Source of the DNA: PALSA-270 sp963770915
GTDB lineage: Bacteria > Acidobacteriota > Terriglobia > Terriglobales > Acidobacteriaceae
Length of the DNA: 64,000 nt
Direction of reading: 5' to 3'
Assembly (NCBI GenBank): GCA_963770915.1
Contig: CAVYRG010000001.1
Location: forward strand, 248,001 to 312,000
Under the pieces are notes generated by a model. The model saw only the letters and a program-made list of their open reading frames with translations, did not search any database and had not been told where the DNA came from. A program made the translations under genes and the position numbers. Shown here piece by piece: positions 16,047-24,635 of the stretch. The number at the start of each line of letters is the position of its first letter. The stretch's first letter is position 1.

Positions 16047-18947
16047 ATGACGTTGGCTGTGGGTTCAAAGCTGGGTCCCTACGCCATCGAAGCGCCGCTC
16101 GGCGCCGGCGGCATGGGCGTAGTCTACCGAGCGCGCGATCAGCGTCTGCAGCGTGCCGTCGCCATCAAAGTTCTTTCCCCGGGTTTGCTGCGGGACGAAG
16201 CTGCGCGGCACCGCTTTCGCCAGGAGGCGCGAGCGCTGGCCCGCCTCAATCATCCGAATATCGCAGTGGTTTACGACGTAGGCGAGGACAACGGAACGGA
16301 TTACCTCGTCATGGAGCTTGTTCCCGGGCAGTCGCTGGCGGAGAAGCTTCGCTCTGGGCCCCTGGAAATTAAGCAGGGGATGTTTCTAGGCGCGGAGATT
16401 GCCGAGGCGCTGGAAGAGGCGCACGCGCAGGGCGTAATTCACCGCGACCTGAAGCCGGGAAACATCGTGGTCACGCCCAAGGGGCACGCCAAAGTGCTCG
16501 ACTTCGGGTTGGCGAAGTTGCTGGCGGAGGAGAACAGCGCGACCCAATCTTTTACCGAGACAGCAGGGGCCATGGGCACGCCCACGTATATGTCCCCCGA
16601 ACAGACCCAAGGGCGGCAAGTGGACTCGCGCTGCGACCTGTGGAGTCTCGGTGTCGTGCTTTACGAGTCGCTGGCGGGCCGGCCACCGTTCCAGGCGAAA
16701 ACCAGCCTCGCGACCTTGCAGGCCATTACGCAGGAAGATCCCAAACCGTTGCGGGAACTGTGCGCAGCAGTGCCGTCGGATGCGGAGCGCATTATCTCGC
16801 GTGCGCTGGAGAGAGACGCGACGAAACGCTATCAGTCGGCTGCGGAAATGTCGCAGGATCTTTCCGCGGTAGTTGCCCGGCTGAGCGGGCCGGCGCCTGT
16901 GCCCGAAGGCAGCGAGGTGAGGTTGCCCCGGCGCTACCTGGTACTGGCTTCGATCGTCGTCGCGTCCCTGCTCGCGGCTGGCGGATGGTTCTACCACCGG
17001 TCCGACAGGCGGCATTGGGCAAGGGAAGAGGCGATACCGCAGATCGTCAAGTTGGAGGATCAGAATCGCTCGCTGGCCGCGTTCTTGCTGCTGCAGGAAG
17101 CGGAGAAGTACTTGCCCTCCGATCCGCAGCTGACCCAGCTTGTCCAAGCCAACACCGAACTGGCGTCCCTCGACTCCTCGCCCTCAAGCGCAGAGCTTGC
17201 CATTCAGGACTATGCCGCGCCCAACAGCGGGTGGTATCGCGTCGGCGTCACGCCGCTGACGAATGTGCGCATCCCGAAGGGATACTTTCGCTGGAAGGTT
17301 TCGAAGGCCGGTGTCGGCGAGTTTGTTTCGGCTCCCCAGACGGCCGCCAAAATGAATTTCCCGCTGGACGCGGAGCTCGCCGCGCCCGAAGGCATGGTGC
17401 GGGTCAGCGGCGGCGATTGGGGAGACTTCATCGATTTCGTGGGATGGGTCGGCGTCTATAGGCTTCCAGATTATTACCTCGACAAGTTCGAAGTAACCAA
17501 TCGTCAGTATCAGCAGTTTGTCGATAGCGGCGGTTATGGGAAGCGCGAATACTGGCCGGCGGCGTTCGTTCAGAACGGCAAAACGCTCACCTGGGATCAA
17601 ACGATGGCCCTGCTGCGCGATAAAACCGGCCGTCCCGGACCTTCGACGTGGGAGGGCGGGCATTATCCCGAGGGGCAAGCCGATTACCCCGTGACCGGCG
17701 TGAGCTGGTATGAAGCTTCCGCCTACGCGGCATACGCCGGCAAGAGCTTACCGGTGCTGGCGCAGTGGTTCTATGCCGCGCCCAACGAGGTGGGCAAGTA
17801 CGTGGTTCCAGTGAGCAACTTCTCGGGGACAGGGCTTGCAGCTGTGGGCAGCTATCAGGGGGTTGGACCCTTTGGCACCTATGACATGGCGGGAAATACG
17901 AAGGAATGGGTTGAAAATGACGCGGGAGGCGGCGTGCATTTTATCCTGGGTGGAGGCTGGAATACACAAACCTACTCTTATTCCGAACCGGAGGCGCTGC
18001 CGGCGTTCGACCGCGCGCCCACGAACGGCTTTCGCTGCGTCCGCAATATGGCAGCGCTGCCGTCAGCCGCGCTGCAGCCGATTAAGCCCCTCGTCCGCGA
18101 TTTCGCCAAGGAAAAGCCCGCGTCGGATGAGGTCTTCCGCGCTTACCAGGCCATTTATGCTTACAACAGGGCGGCGCCGCCGGATGCCAGGGACGAGGGC
18201 GTGGTGGGCGAGACCTCCGACTGGAAGGAAGAGAAGGTCAGCTTCAATGCCGCTTATGACGGCGAGCGCATGTCGGCTTATTTGTTTGTCCCCAAACATG
18301 TGCGGCCGCCTTACCAGACGGTGGTGTTTTTCCCCAGCGCCAGAGTTGAAGTGAATCCGCCGCCCAACGGCGGGCTGGGCGACACACAGTTTTTCGACTA
18401 TGTGGTGCAGAGCGGCCGAGCGGTGTTATATCCGGTTTACAAAGGTACCTATGACCGGCAGTTGAAGCTGCTCCTGCCTGGTGGAAGCGATTGGACGCTC
18501 GAACTGGCCACGGAACGCTACAAGGACCTGGCGCGCTCCCTGGACTACCTGGCGACGCGCCCCGACATCGACAGCACCCGGCTGGCGTACATGGGGGTAA
18601 GTATGGGCGCGGCCGAGGGGGTAGACTACGCCACCCTGGCACAGGACCGGCTGCGCACCGTCATCCTGCTCGACGGCGGATTCTTCCTGTGGCGCTCTCC
18701 TCAGGGAGTCGACCAGGTTGACTTCGCCCCTCGCCTGAAGAAGCCGGTGCTCATGGTGAACGGCCGCTACGACTACAGCTTCTCGGTCGACCGGTCGCAG
18801 GATCCGCTGTTTCGGATGCTGGGCACGCCCGCCGCGGATAAGCGGCATGTGATTCTGGAGACTCCGCACGATGTGACCAATCAAAAGCCGCAATTGATTC
18901 ACGAAGTACTGAGCTGGCTGGATAAGTATTTGGGCAGGGTCGAGTGA
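16047..18947 (+). CDS. Ser/Thr kinase fused to an FGE-sulfatase domain and an alpha/beta hydrolase
   Basis: A 966-residue protein with three parts. Residues 10-275 form a Hanks-type kinase: glycine loop GAGGMGVVY at 19-27, Lys41, Glu60, HRDLKPGN with Asp134, DFG at 152-154, TPTYMSPEQ. A single helix at about 297-317 places the rest outside the cytoplasm. Residues 448-690 resemble formylglycine-generating-enzyme domains (MVRVSGGDW, LDKFEVTNRQYQQFV, PVTGVSWYEASAYAAYAGKSLP, GNTKEWV, NGFRCVRN). The C-terminal third is an alpha/beta hydrolase with nucleophile GVSMGAAEG near 851, and an Asp and His near the end (NGRYDYSF, ETPHDV). TATACT lies six bases before the ATG. Substrates are unknown. Confidence 0.92.
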   Translation: MTLAVGSKLGPYAIEAPLGAGGMGVVYRARDQRLQRAVAIKVLSPGLLRDEAARHRFRQEARALARLNHPNIAVVYDVGEDNGTDYLVMELVPGQSLAEKLRSGPLEIKQGMFLGAEIAEALEEAHAQGVIHRDLKPGNIVVTPKGHAKVLDFGLAKLLAEENSATQSFTETAGAMGTPTYMSPEQTQGRQVDSRCDLWSLGVVLYESLAGRPPFQAKTSLATLQAITQEDPKPLRELCAAVPSDAERIISRALERDATKRYQSAAEMSQDLSAVVARLSGPAPVPEGSEVRLPRRYLVLASIVVASLLAAGGWFYHRSDRRHWAREEAIPQIVKLEDQNRSLAAFLLLQEAEKYLPSDPQLTQLVQANTELASLDSSPSSAELAIQDYAAPNSGWYRVGVTPLTNVRIPKGYFRWKVSKAGVGEFVSAPQTAAKMNFPLDAELAAPEGMVRVSGGDWGDFIDFVGWVGVYRLPDYYLDKFEVTNRQYQQFVDSGGYGKREYWPAAFVQNGKTLTWDQTMALLRDKTGRPGPSTWEGGHYPEGQADYPVTGVSWYEASAYAAYAGKSLPVLAQWFYAAPNEVGKYVVPVSNFSGTGLAAVGSYQGVGPFGTYDMAGNTKEWVENDAGGGVHFILGGGWNTQTYSYSEPEALPAFDRAPTNGFRCVRNMAALPSAALQPIKPLVRDFAKEKPASDEVFRAYQAIYAYNRAAPPDARDEGVVGETSDWKEEKVSFNAAYDGERMSAYLFVPKHVRPPYQTVVFFPSARVEVNPPPNGGLGDTQFFDYVVQSGRAVLYPVYKGTYDRQLKLLLPGGSDWTLELATERYKDLARSLDYLATRPDIDSTRLAYMGVSMGAAEGVDYATLAQDRLRTVILLDGGFFLWRSPQGVDQVDFAPRLKKPVLMVNGRYDYSFSVDRSQDPLFRMLGTPAADKRHVILETPHDVTNQKPQLIHEVLSWLDKYLGRVE

Positions 18948-19393
18948 AGCCGAGGAGAAAGTTGCGGAGGCGGGCCCCGAGTCCATGACTTTACATAATA
19001 CCTGTTATCGGACCTTGGAGATAAGTCCAATCCTTCTTGTGCGACATCCAATCCAATTGCTTTCCAAACCAGGTTGGCGCACAAAACGAAGTCGCCCCGG
19101 CGGCAGGAGTCGCAAACGAAGTCGTGCCCGCCGTGCCAGCCTACGCCGACGCGCTGGCCGACCTTCCAGTTGGTCACGTTCGGGCCCAGGGCGTCCACGC
19201 GGCCGCCGACTTCGTGTCCCGGCACACGAGGATATTGCAGTCCGGGCCAGTGACCCTCCTTGACCAGGACGTCGCTGTGACAGATTCCGCAGGCCTCGAC
19301 CTTAATGCGGACGGTTCCAGGGCTGGGTTGGGGAATCTCACGCTCAACGATTTCGAATGGACCACCGGGCTTGCTGATCTGCGCGACTTTCAT
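18899..19393 (-). pseudogene. Zinc alcohol dehydrogenase, N-terminal remnant
   Basis: Residues 1 to about 105 (start 19393) are a normal medium-chain alcohol dehydrogenase N-domain: CGICHSD with the catalytic-zinc Cys, PGHEVGGRVDALG, and the structural-zinc region CDSCRRGDFVLCAN. Homology stops near 19075 and the frame runs on as unrelated sequence into the 3' end of the kinase gene on the other strand. The whole Rossmann domain is missing (family about 340 residues). The matching C-terminus lies just upstream in opposite orientation. Confidence 0.85.
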
Positions 19394-19419
19394 GGGGAGG
19401 AATCCTTTTTGGGAAAGGG

Positions 19420-19542
19420 GAGTTCAGCGCCCTTACCGGCGTGCGGCCGATGATCGAGAAGTATCCGCTGGAAAAGGCCGCCGAGGCCTACGAGCGCATG
19501 ATTCAGGGGCATGCGCGGTTCCGGGTGGTGCTGACGACGTAG
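19420..19542 (+). pseudogene. Alcohol dehydrogenase C-terminal remnant, inverted
   Basis: The plus strand encodes EFSALTGVRPM, then IEKYPLEKAAEAYERMIQGH and ARFRVVLTT before a TAG stop. That is the usual last 40 residues of zinc alcohol dehydrogenases of the same group as the N-terminal fragment at 18899-19393. It has no start and no preceding domain. The two pieces are head to head, 26 bases apart, so an inversion or recombination between dehydrogenase genes is likely. Confidence 0.85.
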
Positions 19543-19553
19543 GAGCGAGGGGG

Positions 19554-19589
19554 TTGCTCCCGAATGACCACCGTGACTATAATGGTCAT
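19554..19589 (+). promoter_or_regulatory. vapBC promoter with overlapping operator
   Basis: TTGCTC (19554-19559), an 18-base spacer and a perfect TATAAT (19578-19583) form a good sigma-70 promoter. ATGACCA (19564-19570) and TGGTCAT (19583-19589) make an inverted repeat across the -10 box, the usual place for a toxin-antitoxin autorepressor. This also argues that the antitoxin starts at 19606 and not at the ATGs inside the operator. Confidence 0.75.
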
Positions 19590-19605
19590 CAAAGGGTCAA
19601 CACCA

Positions 19606-19860
19606 ATGGGCGCGCAGAACTGGACCGTAGCCGAGGCCAAAGCAAAATTCAGCGAAATGATCGAACGGGCGGTGTCCGAGGGGCCGCAGACCATCACTCG
19701 CAATGGGCGCACCACCGCGGTCGTGGTGAGCGCCAAGGAATGGCAGCGTAAGACGAAGCGGGTGGGAACTTTGGCAGACTTTTTTTCTGCTTCTCCCCTG
19801 CGAAGGTCCGGGATTAAGCTTCGCCGCAGCCGGGAAATTCCGCGCGAGATCGACTTGTGA
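19606..19860 (+). CDS. Type II antitoxin, Phd/YefM family
   Basis: An 84-residue protein with the Phd/YefM N-domain: WTVAEAKAKFSEMIERA, then GPQTITRNGRTTAVVVSAKEW, the DNA-binding dimer fold. The C-terminal tail (LADFFSASPLRRSG...) should bind the toxin. Start at 19606 fits the AAAGGG site and the promoter/operator upstream. Its stop overlaps the GTG of the toxin (GTGA), so the pair is coupled. Confidence 0.92.
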   Translation: MGAQNWTVAEAKAKFSEMIERAVSEGPQTITRNGRTTAVVVSAKEWQRKTKRVGTLADFFSASPLRRSGIKLRRSREIPREIDL

Positions 19861-20273
19861 GCTTCCTGCTGGATACCAATGCGGTTTCCGAATGGATCAA
19901 ACCAAGCCCTAACGCCGGACTTATCGCATGGATGGATTCGGTGGATGAGGACCGCACCTTCATTAGCGTCGTGTCCATCGCCGAGTTGCGCTATGGCGTG
20001 GACCGCCTCCCCGAGAGCAAACGTCGGCGCGCCTTGGAAAGATGGCTTCAGGAACAGTTGCCCCTTCGCTTTGAAGACCGCATTCTCGGCGTGGACGCTG
20101 TCATCGCTGAGATGTGGGGCAAGCTGGCTTCCAGAAACGAGGCCGCTGGGCGGCCCAAGGGCGTTATGGACACCTTCCTGGCGGCCACTGCCGTGGCTCA
20201 CCAGTTGACCGTCGTCACGCAGAATGTTGACGACTTCCCTGCCTTAAACGTGCTGAATCCCTGGAGTTCGTAG
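19857..20273 (+). CDS. PIN-domain toxin, VapC/FitB type
   Basis: A 138-residue PIN ribonuclease. The acidic residues of the active site are visible: FLLDTNAVSEW (Asp6), SIAELRYGV (Glu), KGVMDTFLAATA (Asp), TQNVDDF (Asp). GTG start overlapping the antitoxin stop. VapC toxins cut tRNA or rRNA when the antitoxin is degraded. The combination with a Phd-type antitoxin is common. It lies right beside the alcohol dehydrogenase remnants, a likely recombination spot. Confidence 0.93.
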   Translation: MSFLLDTNAVSEWIKPSPNAGLIAWMDSVDEDRTFISVVSIAELRYGVDRLPESKRRRALERWLQEQLPLRFEDRILGVDAVIAEMWGKLASRNEAAGRPKGVMDTFLAATAVAHQLTVVTQNVDDFPALNVLNPWSS

Positions 20274-20366
20274 CGGAGTAAGTAAAGATCCCCGGCAACT
20301 CGTTGGCGACTGCAACCTCATATTCGTGACTGAACGTAAGATCAACGGGAGAAGTCACTCGCATGC

Positions 20367-23300
20367 CTACACCACAAAATACTTCGCACCGGGATGGTGC
20401 ACTACGATCGCTGACGTGCTTTGCTCCGGCTCAAGCAGGAATCCCGTGGTCAGGCGCACGCCGACGTTCTCTTCGGGATGGAGCAGCGTGAACAGTTTGG
20501 TCTGATCTTCCAGATCGGGGCACGCTGGATAGCCGAAGGAATAGCGCGAGCCGCGATATTTCTGGTGGAACAAGTCGCGGATATGGGGCGAGTCTTCCCC
20601 GGCGATTCCCAGCTCCTCGCGAATTTGTTTGTGCAGATATTCCGCCAGCGCTTCGGCGGTTTCCACGCTGAGCCCGTGCAGATAAAGATACTTCGTGTAT
20701 TCGCCGCCTTCGAATAATCGCTGGGTTTCGATGGACGCCTTTTCCCCGATAGTGACCAGCGTCAAGCCGATCACGTCCATTTTGCCGGAAGATTTCGGCG
20801 CGAAGAAGTCGGAGACGCTGAGTTTGCGGCCTTCGCGCTGGCGGGGGAAGGTGAAGCGCAGAAGTTCGCGGGGAGCGGCCGAACTGCGCTCGGCTGGACG
20901 GCCGAGGGCGGCCGTCCCCACGTGTTCCTCGGCCGCAGGTGGCTCATACACGATCGTGTCATTCCCCTCGCTCTGCGCGGGGAAGTAACCCCATACCGCC
21001 TTCGGCTCAAACCAGCCGCTGGCGATGATTTCCTCTTCCAACTGCTTTTTCAGCGGGCGGTATTTTTCTTCCACCAGCCGCAGGTAATCTTCCTGCGAGG
21101 CCGTCTTCAGCTGCCACTGATTCTTGAACAGCGCCGTCTCGTTGATGTAAGGAAAAATCTCACGCAGGTCGAAGTCCTTTTTCACCTTGACGCCCCAGAA
21201 CGGCGGAGCGGGAATGTCATGCGCATCGGTGACGGCAGCGCTGCGCTCGGCGAATACCGGGCCGGTTTCTTCATCCACCGCGGCGGCTTTCGCATATTCT
21301 TTCACCGTGCGGCCTTCCTTGAGCCGCGCTTCTTTTTTGCCGTTCCTCGACACCAGGTCTTCCATGATGTGCAGGCCGCCAAAGGCATCGTCGGCGTAGA
21401 AGACGGCGTTGGAATACTCCCGCCGCAGGTCGTCTTCGACATATTTGCGAGTGAGCGCCGCGCCGCCGCAAATCACCGGGTACTCCAGCTTCTGCCGCTG
21501 CAGGTCCTGGATGACGTACTTCATTTCGAGGGTAGATTTCACCAGCAACCCGCTCAGGCCGATGGCGTCCGCCTTGTGTTCCTGCGCGGCTTTGATGATC
21601 GAGTCGCCCGGCTGCTTGATGCCGAGGTTCACAACGCTGTATCCGTTGTTCGACAGGATGATATCCACCAGATTCTTGCCGATGTCGTGGACATCGCCCT
21701 TGACCGTGGCCAGCACGATGGTTCCCTTCTGCTGCGATCCGGACTTCTTTTCCATCTTCGGTTCAAGATAGGCTACGGCGGCTTTCATGACGCCGGCCGA
21801 ATCTAGGACCGAGGGCAGCTGCATCTTGCGCGCGCCGAACAGCTCGCCGACCGTCTTCATGCCGTCGAGCAGCACGGTGTTGATGAGATCGAGCGGCGAA
21901 TATTGCTGCAGCGCTTCTTCAAGTAACGCTTCGAGGGTTTGCTTGTGGGCGCCCTCGCCCACCGCTTTTTCGCCGTTGATGATGGCGTACTTCAGCTTGT
22001 CGTCAATCGAAAGCGTCTCCAAGTGCACCGCAGTGGAAGCCTGCGTCTTGCCCTTGGTCCCGGCAAAATGCTGCATGTAGATCTGCAGCGGATCGCCGTT
22101 GGCGGTGTCCTGAAAAATGAGCTTGCGCGCTAGCTCAACTTCTTCCTGAGGAATCTTGTACAACGGATAGATCTTGGTGTAGTTAACGATGGCCATGTCC
22201 AAGCCATTGTCGACGGCCTCGTGCATGAAGACGGAGTTCAGCACGCGCCGGGAATAAGCGTCGAGACCAAAAGAAATGTTGCTCACTCCCAGGATGGTTT
22301 TGGCCAGGGGAAGCTCGTGCTTGATCCCCTTCACCGCATTCAGAGTTTCAATGCCGGCGGAGCGATAATCTTCCTGGCCGGTGGAAATGGGCAGGGTGAG
22401 GGCGTCGAAAATAATGTCGGTGCCGGCAAGCCCATATTTCTCGGTCGCAAGCTCGTAGATTCGCTTGGCGATGGCAACCTTCTTTTCGGCAGTGAGTGCC
22501 ATGCCGTCTTCGTCAATGGTCAGAGCGATCACGGCCGCGCCGAAGCGTTTGGCCATGGGCAAGACTTTCGAGGTGCGCTTCTCGCCATCTTCCAGATTGA
22601 TGGAGTTGATGATGGCCTTGCCGGGAATGCGCTTCAGAGCTTCTTCAACCACGTCGGCTTCGGTGGAATCGACCAGGATCGGCGCGGGCACGCGGGTCGC
22701 GACCCGTTCCAGAATCGACGTGATGTAGTCCTTCTCGTCTTCGCCCACGATGGCGCAGCACAAGTCGAGCATGTGCGAGCCGTCATTCACCAGCTTCTTG
22801 GCCAGCGCGAGGATGTCGTCGTATTTCTTTCCGCGCACCAGGTTGCGGAAGTGCTCGACGCGCGTGGTGGTGTTCATCTCCTCGGCAACGATCAGCGGCT
22901 TCGGCTCGAGGTCAAGAGGAACGGAAGTGTAGGCGCTTGCGGCCGCCGCGACGGGCTTCACTTCCCTTTTCGCGGGCTCGACGCCGGAAACCGCTTCCAC
23001 CACGGCCTTCAGGTGCTCGGGCGTAGTGCCGCAGCATCCGCCGACGATGCGAATGCCGTAGTCGGCGACAAAATGCTTGTGGTAGTCGGCGAGTTCGCGC
23101 GGCGTGAGTTTATATACCGCATGCCCACCCTCGTTCTGCGGCAGGCCGGCGTTGGGCAGCACCGAAATGTGCTTCGTGCAATTGATGCCGAGGTAGCGGA
23201 CCGCGTCGTTCATCTCGGCCGGGCCGGTGGCGCAGTTCAGGCCGATAGCGTCGATGTCGAGCGCTTCCAGCGTAGTGAGCGCCGCATTGATTTCTGTTCC

Positions 23301-23897
23301 CAGCAGCATGGTGCCGGATTCCTGCAGCGTAACCTGCACTTGCAGCGGCAGCCGTTTGCCGGCTTTTTTCATGGCGTCGATCACGCCAATGGCGGCGATC
23401 TTCGCCTGCAGCAGATCTTGCGCGGTCTCGACCAGCAGGATATCGACTCCGCCTTCAATCAGCGCCAGCGCCTGCTCTTCGTAAGCATCCACCATCTCGT
23501 CGAAGCCGATGTGCCCCAGCGAGGGCAGCTTGGTGGTAGGCCCGATGGAGCCGGCGACAAAGCGCGGACGATCCGCGGTCGAGAACTGCTGCGCTGCTTC
23601 CTTCGCCAGCTTGACTGCGGCGAGATTGATTTCCTTGACGCGATCAGCCAGGTCGAACTCGCTGAGCACGATGCGAGTAGCGCCGAAGGTGTTGGTCTCG
23701 ACCACATCGCAGCCCACGCGCAGAAAATCGGCGTGAATGTCGCGAATGATGTCAGGACGGCTCAGCGACAGCACTTCGCTGCAATTTTCCTTGCCCCAAT
23801 AGTCATCCAGCGTGGGATTGCGCTTCTGGATGCTGGTGCCCATGGCGCCGTCGTAAACGACGACGCGTTCGGCGACGAGTTGGAGAAAATCAGCCAT
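20367..23897 (-). CDS. metH: Cobalamin-dependent methionine synthase (MetH)
   Basis: A 1176-residue four-module enzyme that moves the methyl group of methyl-tetrahydrofolate to homocysteine through cobalamin. Order: homocysteine domain (VYDGAMGTSIQKRN at the start; zinc Cys in GLNCATGP and GGCCGTTPEH), pterin domain, B12 cap and binding domain (GDVHDIGKNLV with the axial His), and the SAM-dependent activation domain (RFTFPRQR, YRGSRYSFGYPACPDL). Start MADFLQLVAE at 23897. In the activation domain, residues about 987-1008 are an extra in-frame stretch encoded by a family B repeat (20877-20937). No B12 or SAM riboswitch was recognised upstream. Confidence 0.97.
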   Translation of the reverse strand: MADFLQLVAERVVVYDGAMGTSIQKRNPTLDDYWGKENCSEVLSLSRPDIIRDIHADFLRVGCDVVETNTFGATRIVLSEFDLADRVKEINLAAVKLAKEAAQQFSTADRPRFVAGSIGPTTKLPSLGHIGFDEMVDAYEEQALALIEGGVDILLVETAQDLLQAKIAAIGVIDAMKKAGKRLPLQVQVTLQESGTMLLGTEINAALTTLEALDIDAIGLNCATGPAEMNDAVRYLGINCTKHISVLPNAGLPQNEGGHAVYKLTPRELADYHKHFVADYGIRIVGGCCGTTPEHLKAVVEAVSGVEPAKREVKPVAAAASAYTSVPLDLEPKPLIVAEEMNTTTRVEHFRNLVRGKKYDDILALAKKLVNDGSHMLDLCCAIVGEDEKDYITSILERVATRVPAPILVDSTEADVVEEALKRIPGKAIINSINLEDGEKRTSKVLPMAKRFGAAVIALTIDEDGMALTAEKKVAIAKRIYELATEKYGLAGTDIIFDALTLPISTGQEDYRSAGIETLNAVKGIKHELPLAKTILGVSNISFGLDAYSRRVLNSVFMHEAVDNGLDMAIVNYTKIYPLYKIPQEEVELARKLIFQDTANGDPLQIYMQHFAGTKGKTQASTAVHLETLSIDDKLKYAIINGEKAVGEGAHKQTLEALLEEALQQYSPLDLINTVLLDGMKTVGELFGARKMQLPSVLDSAGVMKAAVAYLEPKMEKKSGSQQKGTIVLATVKGDVHDIGKNLVDIILSNNGYSVVNLGIKQPGDSIIKAAQEHKADAIGLSGLLVKSTLEMKYVIQDLQRQKLEYPVICGGAALTRKYVEDDLRREYSNAVFYADDAFGGLHIMEDLVSRNGKKEARLKEGRTVKEYAKAAAVDEETGPVFAERSAAVTDAHDIPAPPFWGVKVKKDFDLREIFPYINETALFKNQWQLKTASQEDYLRLVEEKYRPLKKQLEEEIIASGWFEPKAVWGYFPAQSEGNDTIVYEPPAAEEHVGTAALGRPAERSSAAPRELLRFTFPRQREGRKLSVSDFFAPKSSGKMDVIGLTLVTIGEKASIETQRLFEGGEYTKYLYLHGLSVETAEALAEYLHKQIREELGIAGEDSPHIRDLFHQKYRGSRYSFGYPACPDLEDQTKLFTLLHPEENVGVRLTTGFLLEPEQSTSAIVVHHPGAKYFVV
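20877..20937. repeat. Family B palindromic repeat inserted in frame in metH
   Basis: GGACGGCCG (20896-20904) and CGGCCGTCC (20909-20917) form a perfect 9-bp stem with a four-base loop. They are flanked by CACGTGG and by a GCCGAGCGCAGTTCGGC-type arm on the coding strand. The same arrangement occurs intergenically at 10806-10855 and, interrupted, at 28541-28612. It encodes EEHVGTAALGRPAERSSAAP, absent from usual MetH proteins. Confidence 0.8.
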
Positions 23898-23904
23898 AAA
23901 AGCA

Positions 23905-23989
23905 GTCGTTGGTCCTTCGTTGTTGGTCGTCGGTAAAACTGGTCGCAGCCCATCCACAGGCCAACGGCCCACGACCAAGGGCCAACGAC
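23905..23989. repeat. Imperfect inverted repeat in the metH leader
   Basis: GTCGTTGGTCCTT at 23905 and its near-complement around 23961-23989 form long imperfect arms rich in the word GTTGGTCGT. The repeat would fold in the metH 5' leader. It may be another dispersed repeat rather than a riboswitch. Confidence 0.55.
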
Positions 23990-24056
23990 GTTTCCATGCA
24001 CAAACGCCGACCTCGGCGGGCCGGCGTCTTCCCTGCTGGATCCAATCTATTGAAAG

Positions 24057-24587
24057 CTAACTCCCGGGAACAAGTGACGATGGTGCTCCGTGTGCCGCCT
24101 CGTCCTGATTGAAAACTGCGTTGGCGCCCAAATGGGCAGGCATGGGGGAAAGCATTTGCTCTTTGCGGTACACCAAATTGCTGGCGTTGAAGGAAGCGAT
24201 TTCAAACCCGTGGCCATGCGTGATGGCGTCAGTTGGGCAGGCTTCGACGCAATATCCGCAGAAGATGCAGCGGTTGTAATCGATGTTGTAGACCTTGGCG
24301 TAGCGTTCCGCGCCGCTCACTCGGTTTTCCGCGGTGTTCTCCGCGGCCTCGATATAGATGCAGTTGGAAGGGCAATTCGCCGCGCACAGGAAGCAGGCCA
24401 CGCACTTCTCCAGGCCGTTCTCGTCGCGCTGCAGCACGTGCACACCGCGATACCGCTCCTGGAACTTGGCGCCCCTCAAGGGGCCGGGCCCGTCGGGATA
24501 GTTCTCGACAATCGTGGGCTGGAACATCTCCATGAAGGTGATGCTCATGCCCTTGGCGATCGCGGCGATGTTCTCCAATACTGGCAT
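24057..24587 (-). CDS. nuoI: NADH-quinone oxidoreductase subunit I (NuoI)
   Basis: The peripheral-arm subunit of complex I that carries clusters N6a and N6b. Two ferredoxin motifs are present: CVACFLCAANCP and CIFCGYCVEACPTDAI. The amphipathic N-terminus (LENIAAIAKGMSITFMEMFQ) and the conserved ENYPDGPGPLRGAKFQERYRG stretch fit NuoI. Start taken at 24587 (MPVLENIA) because TATACT lies exactly six bases upstream; an ATG at 24593 falls inside that spacer. It stands alone, with metH upstream and no other nuo gene beside it; nuoB lies 12 kb away. Confidence 0.95.
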   Translation of the reverse strand: MPVLENIAAIAKGMSITFMEMFQPTIVENYPDGPGPLRGAKFQERYRGVHVLQRDENGLEKCVACFLCAANCPSNCIYIEAAENTAENRVSGAERYAKVYNIDYNRCIFCGYCVEACPTDAITHGHGFEIASFNASNLVYRKEQMLSPMPAHLGANAVFNQDEAAHGAPSSLVPGS

Positions 24588-24635
24588 GTTCATAGTATAG
24601 CGGATTGGTTCGATACCGTGGGCGGGCACGAACCC

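Noticed and set aside
19564..19605. Longer N-terminus for the Phd-type antitoxin
   Set aside because: It overlaps the operator and the -10 box; family proteins start just before the WTVAEAK stretch.
22221..23936. 571-codon plus-strand frame opposite metH
   Set aside because: Antisense shadow of a high-GC gene; composition typical of the complementary frame.
23898..24056. Cobalamin or SAM riboswitch upstream of metH
   Set aside because: Only an imperfect GTTGGTCGT inverted repeat is present; no B12-box or SAM-aptamer core was found.
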